DNA from: DYFT01 sp041695085
GTDB taxonomy: Bacteria > Bacteroidota > Ignavibacteria > UBA10030
Assembly: GCA_041695085.1 (NCBI GenBank)
Contig: JBGFRO010000049.1
Coordinates: 62,001 to 126,000, forward strand
DNA length: 64,000 nucleotides
Reading direction: 5' to 3'
The translations under genes and the position numbers were made by a program. Positions 23,563-33,020 of the stretch are shown one piece after another. The notes below the pieces were generated by a model, which was not told where the DNA came from, searched no databases, and saw only the letters and a program-made list of their open reading frames with translations. Numbering within the stretch: the first letter of the stretch is position 1; each line of letters starts with the position of its first letter.

Positions 23563-26361
23563 CTAGTGCGCTTCAAGCCAATTCTTTCCTACTCCCATCT
23601 CCACGACTATCGGCACGGAAAGTGGAAGCGCTTCGCGCATGTTTTCTGAGACGAGAGTCCGAACCGATTTCTCCTCCGACTTCCTCATTTCAAAAACCAG
23701 TTCGTCGTGGACCTGCAGGATCATCGATGAGTTGAGCTTTTGTGACCGGAGCGCCTTGTCGATGCGTATCATTGCAAGCTTGATCATATCGGCCGCCGTT
23801 CCCTGAATCGGCATGTTGATCGCCTGCCGTTCGGCATTGGCTCGGAGTGTTTGATTCCGACTCTGAAGATCGGGCAGGTAACGACGGCGTCCGCAGAGCG
23901 TTTCGACGTATCCTCGCTCCCTTGCTGTCTCAATCGTATCGTGAATGTACTGCCGTACTTTCGGGAACCGGTCAAAGTACTTCGCGATGATCTCTTTCGC
24001 TTCGGTTTGAGAGATCTCAAGCCGGTTTGCGAGGCCGAACGGCCCAATTCCGTACATGATCCCGAAGTTGACCTCCTTCGCTTTCCGACGCATGTCCTTT
24101 GTCACATCCATGGGCGCTACGCCGAAGATCTTTGCCGCCGTCGTGGCATGCACATCTTCTCCTTGACGAAACGCTTCCGCTAATCCTTCGTCCCCGGAGA
24201 TGTGTGCCATCACGCGCAACTCTATTTGCGAGTAGTCTGCGGAGAGGATCAGGTGGTCGGAAGAGCCCGGGATGAACGCTCGCCGGATAGACCGGCCTAA
24301 CTCGGTTCGAATTGGAATGTTCTGAAGATTGGGATCGCTGCTCGATAAACGTCCCGTCGCCGCGATGGTCTGATTGTACGACGTGTGCACCCGGCCGGTG
24401 CGAGGGTGAATCAGCGCCGGCAGCGCATCCACGTAGGTCGATTTGAGCTTTGCAAGCTGTCGGTATTCGAGCAGCTTTTCAACGATGGGATGTTCGTGTC
24501 GTAGTTCTTCCAGCACGCTCACGTCGGTCGAATATCCGGTCTTGGTTTTCTTCACGGTTCTGAGTTTGAGTTTGTTGAACAACACATCGCCCAGTTGCTG
24601 AGTCGAGTTGATGTTAAATGGTGTGCCCGCGAAGTTATGGATGTCGCGAACCAGCGTGTCGAGCATGCGCTCGAGTTCCTTGGACATCTCCTGCAAATAG
24701 GCTGTGTCGATGCAGACGCCCGTATGCTCCATGCGGGCAAGCACATCGATTAAGGGAAATTCCATTTCCTCACACAATGTGAGCAGATTGAGCTCGCGCA
24801 ATCTGGGGACGATTGCTTCGTACAACCGAAAGGTCATGTCGGCATCCTCGCAGGAGTAATCCGCGAGATCTTCTAAGCGTACCTCACGGAGGGACTTTTG
24901 TTGTTTCCCCGTTCCTGTCAATTCGGTATACGACACCATTTTGTAGTTGAGATGTTCCAGTGCAGCAGCATCGAGACTGTGCCTGCCGTCGGCTCGAAGA
25001 ATGTAGCTCGCTATCATTGTGTCGAATCCAATTCCTTCCACCCATACACCGTGTTGAGCCAGCACGAGCAGATCGTATTTGATGTTGTGTCCAATCTTTT
25101 GAATCGAACGATCTTCCAGAATGGGGCGGAGCTTCTCGAGTGCCACCGGAAGGTCGATTCCACGAATCTCGCCGTGGGCCGCTGCCGAATCTCCGAAAAG
25201 CTCCCGACTCTCACTCTTCGTCGGGGCTTTGATGGAAACAAAAAAGGCCTCGGTTGGCCTGGGAGAAAATGAAATTCCTACCAAATCCGCACGCATTGCA
25301 TCTGTCGATGTGGTCTCCGTATCGATCACAATTTCCTTTGCTTTCTTCAATATGGATATGAGTTGCGCCAGTTCGTTGCCGGTGGTGATCAACTTGTACG
25401 TGTGCTGATCAGAGCGAATGTCCTTTGCCTGAGAGAGGCTCGGTGAAGGAAGATTCGGTAATAGTTCAATCGGTTGAGTCGGGAGTTCCTTTTCGAGTGA
25501 TGAGAGGAGCGATTTGAATTCGAGTTCCCGAAACCACGTGCGCAGTCGATGAAGGTCTTTCGGCCCCGCTTTGAGTCGATGAAAATCAATCTCTATAGGC
25601 GCATTCGTGTCGATGGTAACCAACTGCTTGGAAAGAAAGGCCTTCTCTCGATTTGACTCAAGCTTTTGACGCACGCCTTTTTGTTCAATCTTGTCGATTT
25701 GTTCATAGAGTGCCTCGATCGTTCCGAACCGCTGAATGAGTGGAATGGCGGTCTTCTCTCCAACTCCGGGAACGCCCGGGACATTATCGGAACTGTCGCC
25801 AATCAAACTGAGGACGTCGATCACCCGATCGGGTGCGACTCCAAACTTTTTCTTCACCCCTTCCGTATCGATCACTTCCACTTCATCACCGGAGCGGCCC
25901 GGCTTATACATCCTGATCTTCTTTGAGACAAGCTGCATAAAATCTTTGTCGGAGGTAACAAGATATGTTTCCACTCCTTCACGTTCGGCGCGGCGTGCAA
26001 GTGTGCCCATGATATCGTCCGCTTCGAATCCATCAAGTTCGAGCACGGGAATATTGTAGGCGCGTACCACTTCTTTAATGGTGCCGATTTGAGGAACCAG
26101 ATCCTCCGGCATCTTCTGACGTGTTGCCTTGTATTCCTTGTACGTTTCGTGTCGAAATGTGGGAGCGGCTGTGTCGAAGACAACTGCAATGTAGTCGGGT
26201 TTCTCTTTCTGCAGGATACTGTTGAGGAACGTCACAAATCCGTAGATCGCGCTCGTGTTTTGTCCTTTAGAATTAATGAGCGGACGCTGGATAAAGGCGT
26301 AGTACGAGCGGTAGGCAATGGCGCTGCCGTCAATGAGAAACAATCGTTGAGGGGTTGGCAT
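23563..26361 (-). CDS. polA: DNA polymerase I
   Basis: 932 residues, starting at ATG 26361 (MPTPQRLFLIDGSAIAYRSY); the open frame continues upstream into the preceding gene without homology. All three domains are present. The 5' nuclease holds FDTAAPTFRHETYKEYKATR and GFEADDIMGTLARRA. The proofreading exonuclease looks active, with DTETTSTDAM, GHNIKYDLLVL and YSCEDADMTFRLYE. The polymerase has motif A SADYSQIELRVMAHISGDEG, motif B RRKAKEVNFGIMYGIG and motif C LQVHDELVFE. It is last in a minus-strand unit and starts four bases after the TauE-like gene. Confidence 0.97.
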   Translation of the reverse strand: MPTPQRLFLIDGSAIAYRSYYAFIQRPLINSKGQNTSAIYGFVTFLNSILQKEKPDYIAVVFDTAAPTFRHETYKEYKATRQKMPEDLVPQIGTIKEVVRAYNIPVLELDGFEADDIMGTLARRAEREGVETYLVTSDKDFMQLVSKKIRMYKPGRSGDEVEVIDTEGVKKKFGVAPDRVIDVLSLIGDSSDNVPGVPGVGEKTAIPLIQRFGTIEALYEQIDKIEQKGVRQKLESNREKAFLSKQLVTIDTNAPIEIDFHRLKAGPKDLHRLRTWFRELEFKSLLSSLEKELPTQPIELLPNLPSPSLSQAKDIRSDQHTYKLITTGNELAQLISILKKAKEIVIDTETTSTDAMRADLVGISFSPRPTEAFFVSIKAPTKSESRELFGDSAAAHGEIRGIDLPVALEKLRPILEDRSIQKIGHNIKYDLLVLAQHGVWVEGIGFDTMIASYILRADGRHSLDAAALEHLNYKMVSYTELTGTGKQQKSLREVRLEDLADYSCEDADMTFRLYEAIVPRLRELNLLTLCEEMEFPLIDVLARMEHTGVCIDTAYLQEMSKELERMLDTLVRDIHNFAGTPFNINSTQQLGDVLFNKLKLRTVKKTKTGYSTDVSVLEELRHEHPIVEKLLEYRQLAKLKSTYVDALPALIHPRTGRVHTSYNQTIAATGRLSSSDPNLQNIPIRTELGRSIRRAFIPGSSDHLILSADYSQIELRVMAHISGDEGLAEAFRQGEDVHATTAAKIFGVAPMDVTKDMRRKAKEVNFGIMYGIGPFGLANRLEISQTEAKEIIAKYFDRFPKVRQYIHDTIETARERGYVETLCGRRRYLPDLQSRNQTLRANAERQAINMPIQGTAADMIKLAMIRIDKALRSQKLNSSMILQVHDELVFEMRKSEEKSVRTLVSENMREALPLSVPIVVEMGVGKNWLEAH

Positions 26362-26365
26362 GGTG

Positions 26366-27097
26366 TCAGAAAAGTCGAAAGAGAAGATAACCGCCAAAGG
26401 CGATGACAAAGAGCGCGACGATGGAGCGAAATCGCTCAAGCGAGATTTTCGAAAGCAGACGCTTTCCCACAAGCGTGCCTCCGAAAGCGGCGACCGAGAT
26501 GACAAGCAACGGTGGCCACGCGGCCTGAATTTCCTGGAATTGATCGACAATGTATACCGGAATGCGGGTTAAATCAATGACCACAGCGATCGCCGTTGCC
26601 GTTCCGATGAACTCCTCCTTTTTCAAATCGTAGTTAAGGAGATACGCACTCCGGATAGCTCCTTGATTGCCGATCAGTCCGCCCGTGAACCCGGAGAAGA
26701 ATCCCCCCAGGATGTCAATGTTGCGGGGGAGACGAAGCGACCACGACTTCGGAGCGAACTCGGCCGCACCGATTATCAAAAGAAACACCGCGAGCGTCAG
26801 CTGGACGGTGTCCGTGGCAGCTGTCCCCTGCAACGACGACCCAATGAATGCTCCGAAGATGCTGATGAGACCGAATCGCCAAAAAACCTTCGCTTTGATC
26901 GATCGATAGAACATACCGAGCTTCAGGAGATTATTCAGCAGATGGATGACGGAAACGAGCATGACCGCCGTCTTCACATCGTACATGAGCGCAAACGCGG
27001 GGGTGAGAATCGTTCCGACTCCAAAGCCGGTGAGAAGGGTGAGCGTACTCACGAGCAGGGTGACGAGGATGAGGAATATCAGCTCCAACTGCGTCAT
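26366..27097 (-). CDS. TauE/SafE family membrane protein (sulfite/sulfonate exporter family)
   Basis: 243 residues with about eight hydrophobic segments. Two repeated halves each carry the family's glycine-rich start: LLTGFGVGTILTPAFAL near residue 22, and GGFFSGFTGGLIGNQGAIRS in the second half. Members move sulfite, sulfonates or other organic anions, or have no known substrate; nothing here fixes the cargo. Its start ATG overlaps the stop of the MFS gene by four bases, and polA follows after four bases. It belongs to a tight minus-strand operon, probably for reasons of transcription rather than function. Confidence 0.85.
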   Translation of the reverse strand: MTQLELIFLILVTLLVSTLTLLTGFGVGTILTPAFALMYDVKTAVMLVSVIHLLNNLLKLGMFYRSIKAKVFWRFGLISIFGAFIGSSLQGTAATDTVQLTLAVFLLIIGAAEFAPKSWSLRLPRNIDILGGFFSGFTGGLIGNQGAIRSAYLLNYDLKKEEFIGTATAIAVVIDLTRIPVYIVDQFQEIQAAWPPLLVISVAAFGGTLVGKRLLSKISLERFRSIVALFVIAFGGYLLFRLF

Positions 27098-28377
27098 GAC
27101 CCTGACTCCTCAGCCGTTGGGGCAACGGGCTTCAGTGCTTCGGCAGAAGATCCCCGTGTGACATCAAGGAAGTAGACTCGAACAACAATCACTGCCACAA
27201 TCAGCGTAGCGGCTGAAAAGAGGAAGACGGAACGGAGACCGAGCCAACCCGCCATCATTCCACCGAGCGGTGGACCGATAAGGTTTGCAAGCACGTTGAA
27301 GCTTGTACCAATTCCCATAATGCCCCCCCTCCGGTCAAGGGAAGTATGCTTATTGACGTAGGAGTAGAGTGCCGGGAGCATTCCGCCGAGACAGAATCCG
27401 AGAATGGAGCGTAGGAGAATGAGTTGCAGGCCGTTTGTGGCGAGAGCGTGAAGTGCGTACGCTACGGAGGCCCCCGTGAACGCGATGACCAAGTTCGTTT
27501 TGTAACTCTTTGCATCGTTTCTTCTCCCCCACCACGGTGCGGAAAGTACCGTAAAAACCCCTGCGACAGAAAAGATCGCTCCTGCCGCAGTCGCCACATA
27601 TCGTTCCGACTGTAGAAGGGAGTCCACGAACAAGGCAAAAATAGGTTGGACAATGAAGACAGCAACTTGTGAGATCAGAATGACAAACAAGGCTGTTCGG
27701 ATAGGCACCGACTGAAGTGCGTAGCCGTAATTGCTCATCAGTGTGTGTTTTGGCCGCGTGAAACGACCGGTCTCTCTCTTTTCCACCACGAACCTAACAA
27801 CGATAAAGCCGGTCAGCGTGCAAAGTCCCCCGACGATAAAGAAGATGGGGCGGTAACCAAATGCATCTGCAAGCGAACCGCCAACGAGCGGACCGATCAC
27901 GTTGCCGCTCGAAGTCGCCGTTTGCAGCAATCCGATAGCGTAACCCGATTGTTCACGAGGCGTGGTAGCAGACACTAAAGCGAGCGCGGCAGCGAGAAAG
28001 CCGCTGATGGCGCCTTGAATCATCCGGAAGAAGAAGAGCATCTCCACGTTGGGGGCGAATCCGATAAGGATTTGCGAGAGCGCGAGTCCGAAAATTGCAC
28101 GCACCACCATAAGTTTGCGCCCGTACCGGTCGCCTAAATAACCCCACACCGGGGTTAGGAAGAAGGCAGGAAGGAATGGTCCGGCAAACACCAATCCGCT
28201 CCATTGTGCAACGCTGGAGGGGTGTGTCACGCCTAAGGCTTGGATGTAAAAAGGGAGGAAGGGAACGACGAGACTCATCCCAATCATCGCGATGAATTGC
28301 GCTCCCCAGATGATGTAGAGGTTTTTGCGCCAGGGTTCGAGTTCCTTGAGTTTCGCGGAGAACATGAAGGAGAGCAT
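27094..28377 (-). CDS. MFS multidrug efflux transporter, MdtG-like
   Basis: 427 residues from ATG 28377 (an alternative is ATG 28365). A TTG at 28410 is upstream of, or at, the likely transcription start and is rejected. About twelve membrane segments. The first loop motif GYLGDRYGRKLMVVRA is the MFS motif A. The motif WSGLVFAGPFLPAFFLTPVWG, the SGYAIGLLQTATSSGNVIGP stretch and the overall layout resemble E. coli MdtG (drug/H+ antiport). Substrate is unknown. The gene overlaps the TauE-like gene by four bases. Confidence 0.85.
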   Translation of the reverse strand: MLSFMFSAKLKELEPWRKNLYIIWGAQFIAMIGMSLVVPFLPFYIQALGVTHPSSVAQWSGLVFAGPFLPAFFLTPVWGYLGDRYGRKLMVVRAIFGLALSQILIGFAPNVEMLFFFRMIQGAISGFLAAALALVSATTPREQSGYAIGLLQTATSSGNVIGPLVGGSLADAFGYRPIFFIVGGLCTLTGFIVVRFVVEKRETGRFTRPKHTLMSNYGYALQSVPIRTALFVILISQVAVFIVQPIFALFVDSLLQSERYVATAAGAIFSVAGVFTVLSAPWWGRRNDAKSYKTNLVIAFTGASVAYALHALATNGLQLILLRSILGFCLGGMLPALYSYVNKHTSLDRRGGIMGIGTSFNVLANLIGPPLGGMMAGWLGLRSVFLFSAATLIVAVIVVRVYFLDVTRGSSAEALKPVAPTAEESGS

Positions 28378-28691
28378 CAACGGGATATCTGCGCTGCAAT
28401 CGTTGCGCAAAATATACGCAATGGATTTTGGCTTGGCTTTCTTTTCTCACTCCTGCTTACGCCCCTGATCGGGTGGCTCACCGTTGCTCTGACTCCAGCC
28501 GTTGTACTTGTCGAAACGGCGCGCGGCAGGAAACGATGTGCAAGCTCTAACGGAATTGGATTTCCTTTTCCCATCACAACAAATGTCGATAGGGAGGGGG
28601 ATAAGTATGCTGGAGGGAAATCGGATGCGTACTACATCGGGAAGGAATGTAGACTCAACGACATCCCACCATCGTGTGGCGGGTCGTACTT
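28378..28691. other. Gap between the MFS gene and tRNA-Ser(GCU)
   Basis: 314 bases without a convincing gene. On the minus strand the sequence complementary to 28408-28416 reads TATATTTTG, a near-perfect -7 element for the MFS operon, but the TTG expected 20 bases upstream is missing. Short ORFs on both strands have no homology. A GC-rich partial palindrome occurs at about 28664-28688. Confidence 0.5.
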
Positions 28692-28783
28692 TGGCGGAGA
28701 GGGGGGGATTCGAACCCCCGATAGAGTTTTACCCCTATAACGGTTTAGCAAACCGCCGCCTTCAGCCACTCGGCCACCTCTCC
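28692..28783 (-). tRNA. tRNA-Ser (anticodon GCU)
   Basis: The minus strand folds as a long-arm tRNA. Acceptor GGAGAGG pairs with CCTCTCC; the anticodon loop is TTGCTAA, so GCU reads AGC/AGU. There is an extended variable arm and the T arm contains GGTTCGAAT. The discriminator G is followed by an encoded CCA (28692-28694), unlike the other tRNAs in this window. Confidence 0.95.
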
Positions 28784-28996
28784 GTTTGAAAATTCTTCTG
28801 ATGGATAATCTCGGAGTACTTCTTGTTTACTCGTACTCAGATTCTCAACCTCTCTCTTCGTCACCACTTTTCTTGCGGAGAGCGAGGGATTTCCGTCCCG
28901 TCTTCGTCGGGACATGATCGCAGATCAGCGTAAGCTGAGACGGACGAACCCCCAAGTCCCTTCGGACGTCCCGCTGTAGTCTTCAGAAGAGAGAGG

Positions 28997-29079
<83 letters not shown>

Positions 29080-29109
29080 AGTAAGAATCATTCAGCGGCA
29101 GAAGCGGGA

Positions 29110-29135
29110 TGCAAGAGCCATTCTGCCAGCTCTCC
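29110..29135 (-). pseudogene. tRNA-Ser 5' fragment
   Basis: The minus strand from 29135 downward reads GGAGAGCTGGCAGAATGGCT and continues CTTGCA. It matches the first 26 bases of the adjacent tRNA-Ser(UGA) at 23 positions. The match stops before the anticodon stem, so only the acceptor 5' strand and D arm remain. It looks like a decayed tandem duplicate of the tRNA 31 bases away. It cannot form a complete tRNA. Confidence 0.65.
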
Positions 29136-29304
29136 AAAAAACCAAATCAAGTGTCCTCAAAAGACTGTCCCCAAGATAAGAAGATTTGCGGCGCTGTTCA
29201 ATGGATTTCTTCCTTTCGATTTTGATCTCTTTTGTCTCGATACTCCTGATCATCCTTACCCGGTGCCAATCGTGGCTTCTCTGAGCACCTGATTGAACGC
29301 TCGT

Positions 29305-29335
29305 TTTGCAATTCCATAACCAATTTGCTATCTTG
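29305..29335 (+). promoter_or_regulatory. Bacteroidota-type promoter upstream of gltX
   Basis: TTTG (29305-29308), 20 bases, then TATCTTG (29329-29335), close to TAnnTTTG. A start point near 29342 would put the terminator hairpin 29346-29369 almost at the 5' end of the transcript, ahead of gltX at 29387. Confidence 0.55.
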
Positions 29336-29345
29336 AGCACGGTTC

Positions 29346-29369
29346 AAGCGACCAACGGTCGCTTTTTTT
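29346..29369 (+). terminator. Intrinsic terminator-like hairpin just before gltX
   Basis: AAGCGACC (29346-29353) pairs with GGTCGCTT (29357-29364) across a 3-base loop, followed by T to 29369. It is a textbook intrinsic terminator reading on the plus strand. There is no plus-strand gene upstream for it to serve, and the promoter at 29305 lies directly before it. This makes it a candidate attenuator for gltX-glnS. A six-codon ORF (ATG 29370, MLSVTE) follows, and its stop overlaps the gltX start. Confidence 0.65.
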
Positions 29370-29386
29370 ATGTTGAGCGTGACTGA

Positions 29387-30850
29387 ATGACTTCCCCTGT
29401 TCGAGTTCGTTTTGCTCCAAGTCCCACCGGTTACCTGCACGTTGGAGGGCTACGCACCGCCCTGTACAATTTTCTCTTTGCCAGGCACAACGGAGGCAAA
29501 TTCGTACTTCGCATCGAAGACACTGACCAGTCTCGCAAGGTGGAGGGAGCTGTTGAGAATCTGGTCTCGACGCTCAAATGGACCGGTATCGAGTATGACG
29601 AAGGGATTGATCGCCCCGGTCCATATGGTCCCTACGTCCAATCGGAGAGACTTGAAATTTACCGCGCCCATGCACGCCGGCTGATCGACTCGGGAAATGC
29701 CTATTACTGCTTCTGCACTCCTGAACGTCTCGAGGGGCTTCGTCGTCAGCAGGCCGCCGCCAAGTTGACCTCGTCGTACGACCGACGATGCCGGACCCTT
29801 CCGCAGAACGAGGCCGCGGCGCGGGCGGAGGCGGGAGAACGACACGTTGTGCGTATGAAAATCCCGCTTGAGGGAGAATTGACATTTAACGATCTCATTC
29901 GCGGTGATGTGACCATCAGCTATTCGATTCTCGATGATCAGGTCATTCTGAAATCGGATGGATTTCCCACATATCACCTCGCGGTGGTTGCGGATGATCA
30001 TTTGATGCAGATTAGCCATGTCATTCGGGGCGAGGAATGGTTGCCGAGCACTCCGAAGCACATTCTCCTGTATCGCTATTTTGATTGGGAGGTGCCGAAG
30101 TTCGCCCATCTGCCTCTTTTGCTTAATCCCGATAAGAGTAAGCTCAGCAAGAGGCAAGGTGATGTCGCGGTTGAGGACTATCGTGCCAAAGGATATTTGA
30201 AAGAGGCAATCGTCAATTTTGTAGCGTTGTTGGGGTGGAATCCCGGCGATGAGCGTGAAATCTTTACCATGGAGGAATTGATACGCGAGTTTTCACTTGA
30301 ACGTGTTGGGAAGTCTGGAGCGGTTTTCAATGTTGAGAAGTTGAACTGGCTTAACTTTGAGCATTTGCGAAGAAAATCGGCGGAAGAAGTTCTTGCTTTG
30401 CTCAAAGAGGAATTAGCTCGCTCGCCGTTTGCATCGGCCATTCCTGACGATGCTTATCTCTTGCGCGTCATTGCTTCGATGCGCGAACGGGCCAATTTCG
30501 TTCGCGACTTTGTCGAAAAGTGTCCCTACTTCTATCAGGCACCGACTCACTACGATCCTGAGGTGGTGAAGAAACGTTGGAGGGGGGAAAGCCGTTCACA
30601 TCTTCGTCGTCTCGCTCAAGAGTTTGCTCGTCTCGAACAACCGACGGAGAGTGATTTCGAGGTGGCTTTGAAAAGAGCGGCAGAGGAGTTGAAGATCAAA
30701 GCCAGTGAGTTGATCCATCCGCTGCGACTTGCGGTTTCCGGAATGGGGGCGGGTCCGGGTCTGTATGAAATTCTGGCAATCCTCGGAAAAGAAGAGGTGT
30801 TGAAGAGGATACACACTGCAATCGAAAAAGTGAAGGAAGATGAAATCTGA
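29387..30850 (+). CDS. gltX: Glutamyl-tRNA synthetase
   Basis: 487 residues of a class I synthetase. The HIGH-type motif is in FAPSPTGYLHVGGLRTALYN (HVG at 18-20) and the KMSKS-type motif is KLSKR at 252-256 in DKSKLSKRQGDVAVEDY. The C-terminal third is the helical anticodon-binding domain of bacterial GluRS. There is no ribosome site before ATG 29387. The last 11 bases overlap the start of glnS, so the two synthetases are translated together. Confidence 0.96.
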   Translation: MTSPVRVRFAPSPTGYLHVGGLRTALYNFLFARHNGGKFVLRIEDTDQSRKVEGAVENLVSTLKWTGIEYDEGIDRPGPYGPYVQSERLEIYRAHARRLIDSGNAYYCFCTPERLEGLRRQQAAAKLTSSYDRRCRTLPQNEAAARAEAGERHVVRMKIPLEGELTFNDLIRGDVTISYSILDDQVILKSDGFPTYHLAVVADDHLMQISHVIRGEEWLPSTPKHILLYRYFDWEVPKFAHLPLLLNPDKSKLSKRQGDVAVEDYRAKGYLKEAIVNFVALLGWNPGDEREIFTMEELIREFSLERVGKSGAVFNVEKLNWLNFEHLRRKSAEEVLALLKEELARSPFASAIPDDAYLLRVIASMRERANFVRDFVEKCPYFYQAPTHYDPEVVKKRWRGESRSHLRRLAQEFARLEQPTESDFEVALKRAAEELKIKASELIHPLRLAVSGMGAGPGLYEILAILGKEEVLKRIHTAIEKVKEDEI

Positions 30851-32543
30851 ATCGAATTCAGGCGGAGCTGCAAAGTCGGGGACCGTACCGGAGCGACGTC
30901 ATTTTCTTCGCGACATCATCGATGAAGACCTCCGAACGGGAAAGTTCGGTGGACGCGTGCATACCCGTTTCCCGCCGGAACCGAACGGCTATCTGCACAT
31001 CGGACATGCGAAGTCCATCTGCCTCAATTTTGGCCTCGCAAAAGAATATGGTGGACTCTGCAATCTTCGTTTTGATGATACCAATCCGACAAAAGAGGAA
31101 ATGGAGTATGTCGAATCGATCCAGCAAGATGTACGCTGGCTCGGGTTCGACTGGGAGGATCGACTCTACTACGCATCCGATTACTTCGAGCAGTTGTACG
31201 AGTATGCGGTCCAACTCATCAAAAAGGGGAAGGCGTACGTTTGCGATTTAAGTGCCGATGAGATCAGAGAGTACCGCGGTACCCTGACCGAACCGGGAAA
31301 GGAAAGTCCCTACAGAAACCGCTCCGTCGAGGAGAATCTCGACCTCTTCCGGCGCATGCGGGCAGGGGAGTTTCCCAACGGTGCGCGTACGTTGCGAGCA
31401 CGCATCGATATGAGTTCACCCAATCTCAATCTGCGCGATCCCGTGATGTATCGCATCCTTCATGCCACACATCATCGGACCGGCAACACATGGTGCATCT
31501 ATCCAACATACGATTGGGCGCATGGACAAAGCGACTCGATCGAGGGCATTACTCATTCCATCTGCACGTTGGAGTTTGCCGACCATCGCCCGCTCTACGA
31601 TTGGTTCCTCGACGAGCTGGGCATCTATCATCCGCAACAGATCGAGTTTGCGCGCCTGAATCTCACTTATACGGTGATGAGCAAGCGTAAACTTCTCCAG
31701 CTCGTTGAAGAAAGTCACGTCCAGGGTTGGGATGATCCGAGGATGCCGACGATCTCGGGTCTTCGCCGGAGGGGATATACGCCCGAGTCAATTCGGGAGT
31801 TTGCGGAGCGCATTGGTGTGGCGCGAAGCGAGAGTACGGTGGATATGGCTCTGTTGGAAGATTGTCTACGGGATGATTTGAACAAACGGGCACAGCGAGT
31901 GATGGCTGTTCTCCGGCCTCTGAAGGTTGTGATTGAGAATTATCCCGATGGAATGGTGGAGGAATTAGATGCCGTAAACAATCCGGAAGATGCCTCGATG
32001 GGCACGCGCAAGGTCCCCTTTTCAAAGGTCATTTACATCGAGCGGGATGATTTTCGCGAAGACCCGCCGAAGAAGTATTTCCGGCTTTCCCCCGGGGCTG
32101 AAGTGCGATTGCGGTATGCCTATATCATCAAATGCACGGGCGTTGTGAAGGATGAGAAAACGGGAGAGATTGTTGAGCTCCGATGCACGTACGATCCCGA
32201 AACGCGCAGTGGATCGCCCCAAAGCTCGCGCCGGGTGAAAGGAACGATCCACTGGGTTTCGGCTCCACATGCTATCGATGCGGAAGTGCGATTGTATGAC
32301 CGACTGTTTACGGTGGAGGATCCGTCGGGTGACGATTGGAGGTCATTCATCAATCCCAACTCACTCGAGGTGTTACGCGACTGTAAGGTCGAACCGAGTC
32401 TTGCTTCAGCCCAAGTCCAAAATCGGTTTCAATTTGAACGGATGGGATATTTCTGCGTCGATCACGATTCTGCTCCCGATCATCTTGTGTTCAATCGCAC
32501 CGTCACGTTGCGAGACACGTGGGCGAAGATCGAGAAGTCGTAA
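30840..32543 (+). CDS. glnS: Glutaminyl-tRNA synthetase
   Basis: 567 residues of a class I synthetase. RFPPEPNGYLHIGHAKSICL carries HIGH at residues 53-56, TVMSKRKLLQLVEE is the KMSKS loop, and the C-terminal half is the beta-barrel anticodon-binding domain of GlnRS (residues about 340-560, with GTIHWVSAPHA). A short 20-residue N-terminal extension precedes the catalytic core. Its presence implies direct charging of tRNA-Gln rather than the GatCAB route, so GltX is likely discriminating. It overlaps gltX by 11 bases. Confidence 0.96.
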   Translation: MKSESNSGGAAKSGTVPERRHFLRDIIDEDLRTGKFGGRVHTRFPPEPNGYLHIGHAKSICLNFGLAKEYGGLCNLRFDDTNPTKEEMEYVESIQQDVRWLGFDWEDRLYYASDYFEQLYEYAVQLIKKGKAYVCDLSADEIREYRGTLTEPGKESPYRNRSVEENLDLFRRMRAGEFPNGARTLRARIDMSSPNLNLRDPVMYRILHATHHRTGNTWCIYPTYDWAHGQSDSIEGITHSICTLEFADHRPLYDWFLDELGIYHPQQIEFARLNLTYTVMSKRKLLQLVEESHVQGWDDPRMPTISGLRRRGYTPESIREFAERIGVARSESTVDMALLEDCLRDDLNKRAQRVMAVLRPLKVVIENYPDGMVEELDAVNNPEDASMGTRKVPFSKVIYIERDDFREDPPKKYFRLSPGAEVRLRYAYIIKCTGVVKDEKTGEIVELRCTYDPETRSGSPQSSRRVKGTIHWVSAPHAIDAEVRLYDRLFTVEDPSGDDWRSFINPNSLEVLRDCKVEPSLASAQVQNRFQFERMGYFCVDHDSAPDHLVFNRTVTLRDTWAKIEKS

Positions 32544-32564
32544 GTCGCATCTTCAGCCGAGTTG

Positions 32565-32595
32565 TTGCCTTTTGGAGAGAGGTTGTCTATATTTT
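32565..32595 (+). promoter_or_regulatory. Bacteroidota-type promoter of folB-folK
   Basis: TTG (32565-32567), 20 bases, then TATATTTT (32588-32595). The predicted start near 32602 lies upstream of GTG 32634 and downstream of the earlier in-frame codon at 32562, which supports the shorter folB reading. Confidence 0.6.
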
Positions 32596-32633
32596 CGCCA
32601 CGCATATTCTACGCACTCGACCGACCATCACAC

Positions 32634-33020
32634 GTGTCCAAACGACCCGCGTCCTCCTTAGACATCATTCGCCTTCACAATGCAGTCTTCTATGCCTATC
32701 ACGGCGTGCTTTCGGACGAACAGAATCTGGGGGGCAAGTTCGAGGTGGATGTGGATCTCGCGTGCAATCTTTCCCGAGCGGCGCGAAGCGACAGTCTGAA
32801 ACAAACGGTCGATTACGAGCGCGTATACGATGCGATCAAGAACCTCGTGTTGGGGAAGAAGTATTTCCTCATTGAAGCTCTTGCTCATACGATCGCGGCG
32901 GGATTGTTGAAGAGATTCCGCCAGGTACAATCGGTGACGGTGCGTGTCCGGAAACCAGGTGCGCCCGTGAAGGGCGTCATCGATTACGTAGAGGTCGAGA
33001 TTACAAGAAAGCGAACATGA
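32634..33020 (+). CDS. folB: Dihydroneopterin aldolase
   Basis: 128 residues from GTG 32634. It cleaves dihydroneopterin to hydroxymethyl-dihydropterin in folate synthesis. Family marks are IIRLHNAVFYAYHGVLSDEQ, the catalytic/binding stretch TVDYERVYDAIKNL, FLIEALAHTIAAGLL and VRVRKPGAPVKG. The length fits FolB (about 120). The frame is open upstream to 32562, but that part overlaps the promoter. Its stop overlaps the folK start by four bases (ATGA), pairing two consecutive folate enzymes. Confidence 0.9.
   Translation: MSKRPASSLDIIRLHNAVFYAYHGVLSDEQNLGGKFEVDVDLACNLSRAARSDSLKQTVDYERVYDAIKNLVLGKKYFLIEALAHTIAAGLLKRFRQVQSVTVRVRKPGAPVKGVIDYVEVEITRKRT

Noticed and set aside
26663..27175. 170-codon plus-strand ORF antisense to the TauE-like and MFS genes
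   Set aside because: No homology, very charged composition typical of antisense to membrane genes.
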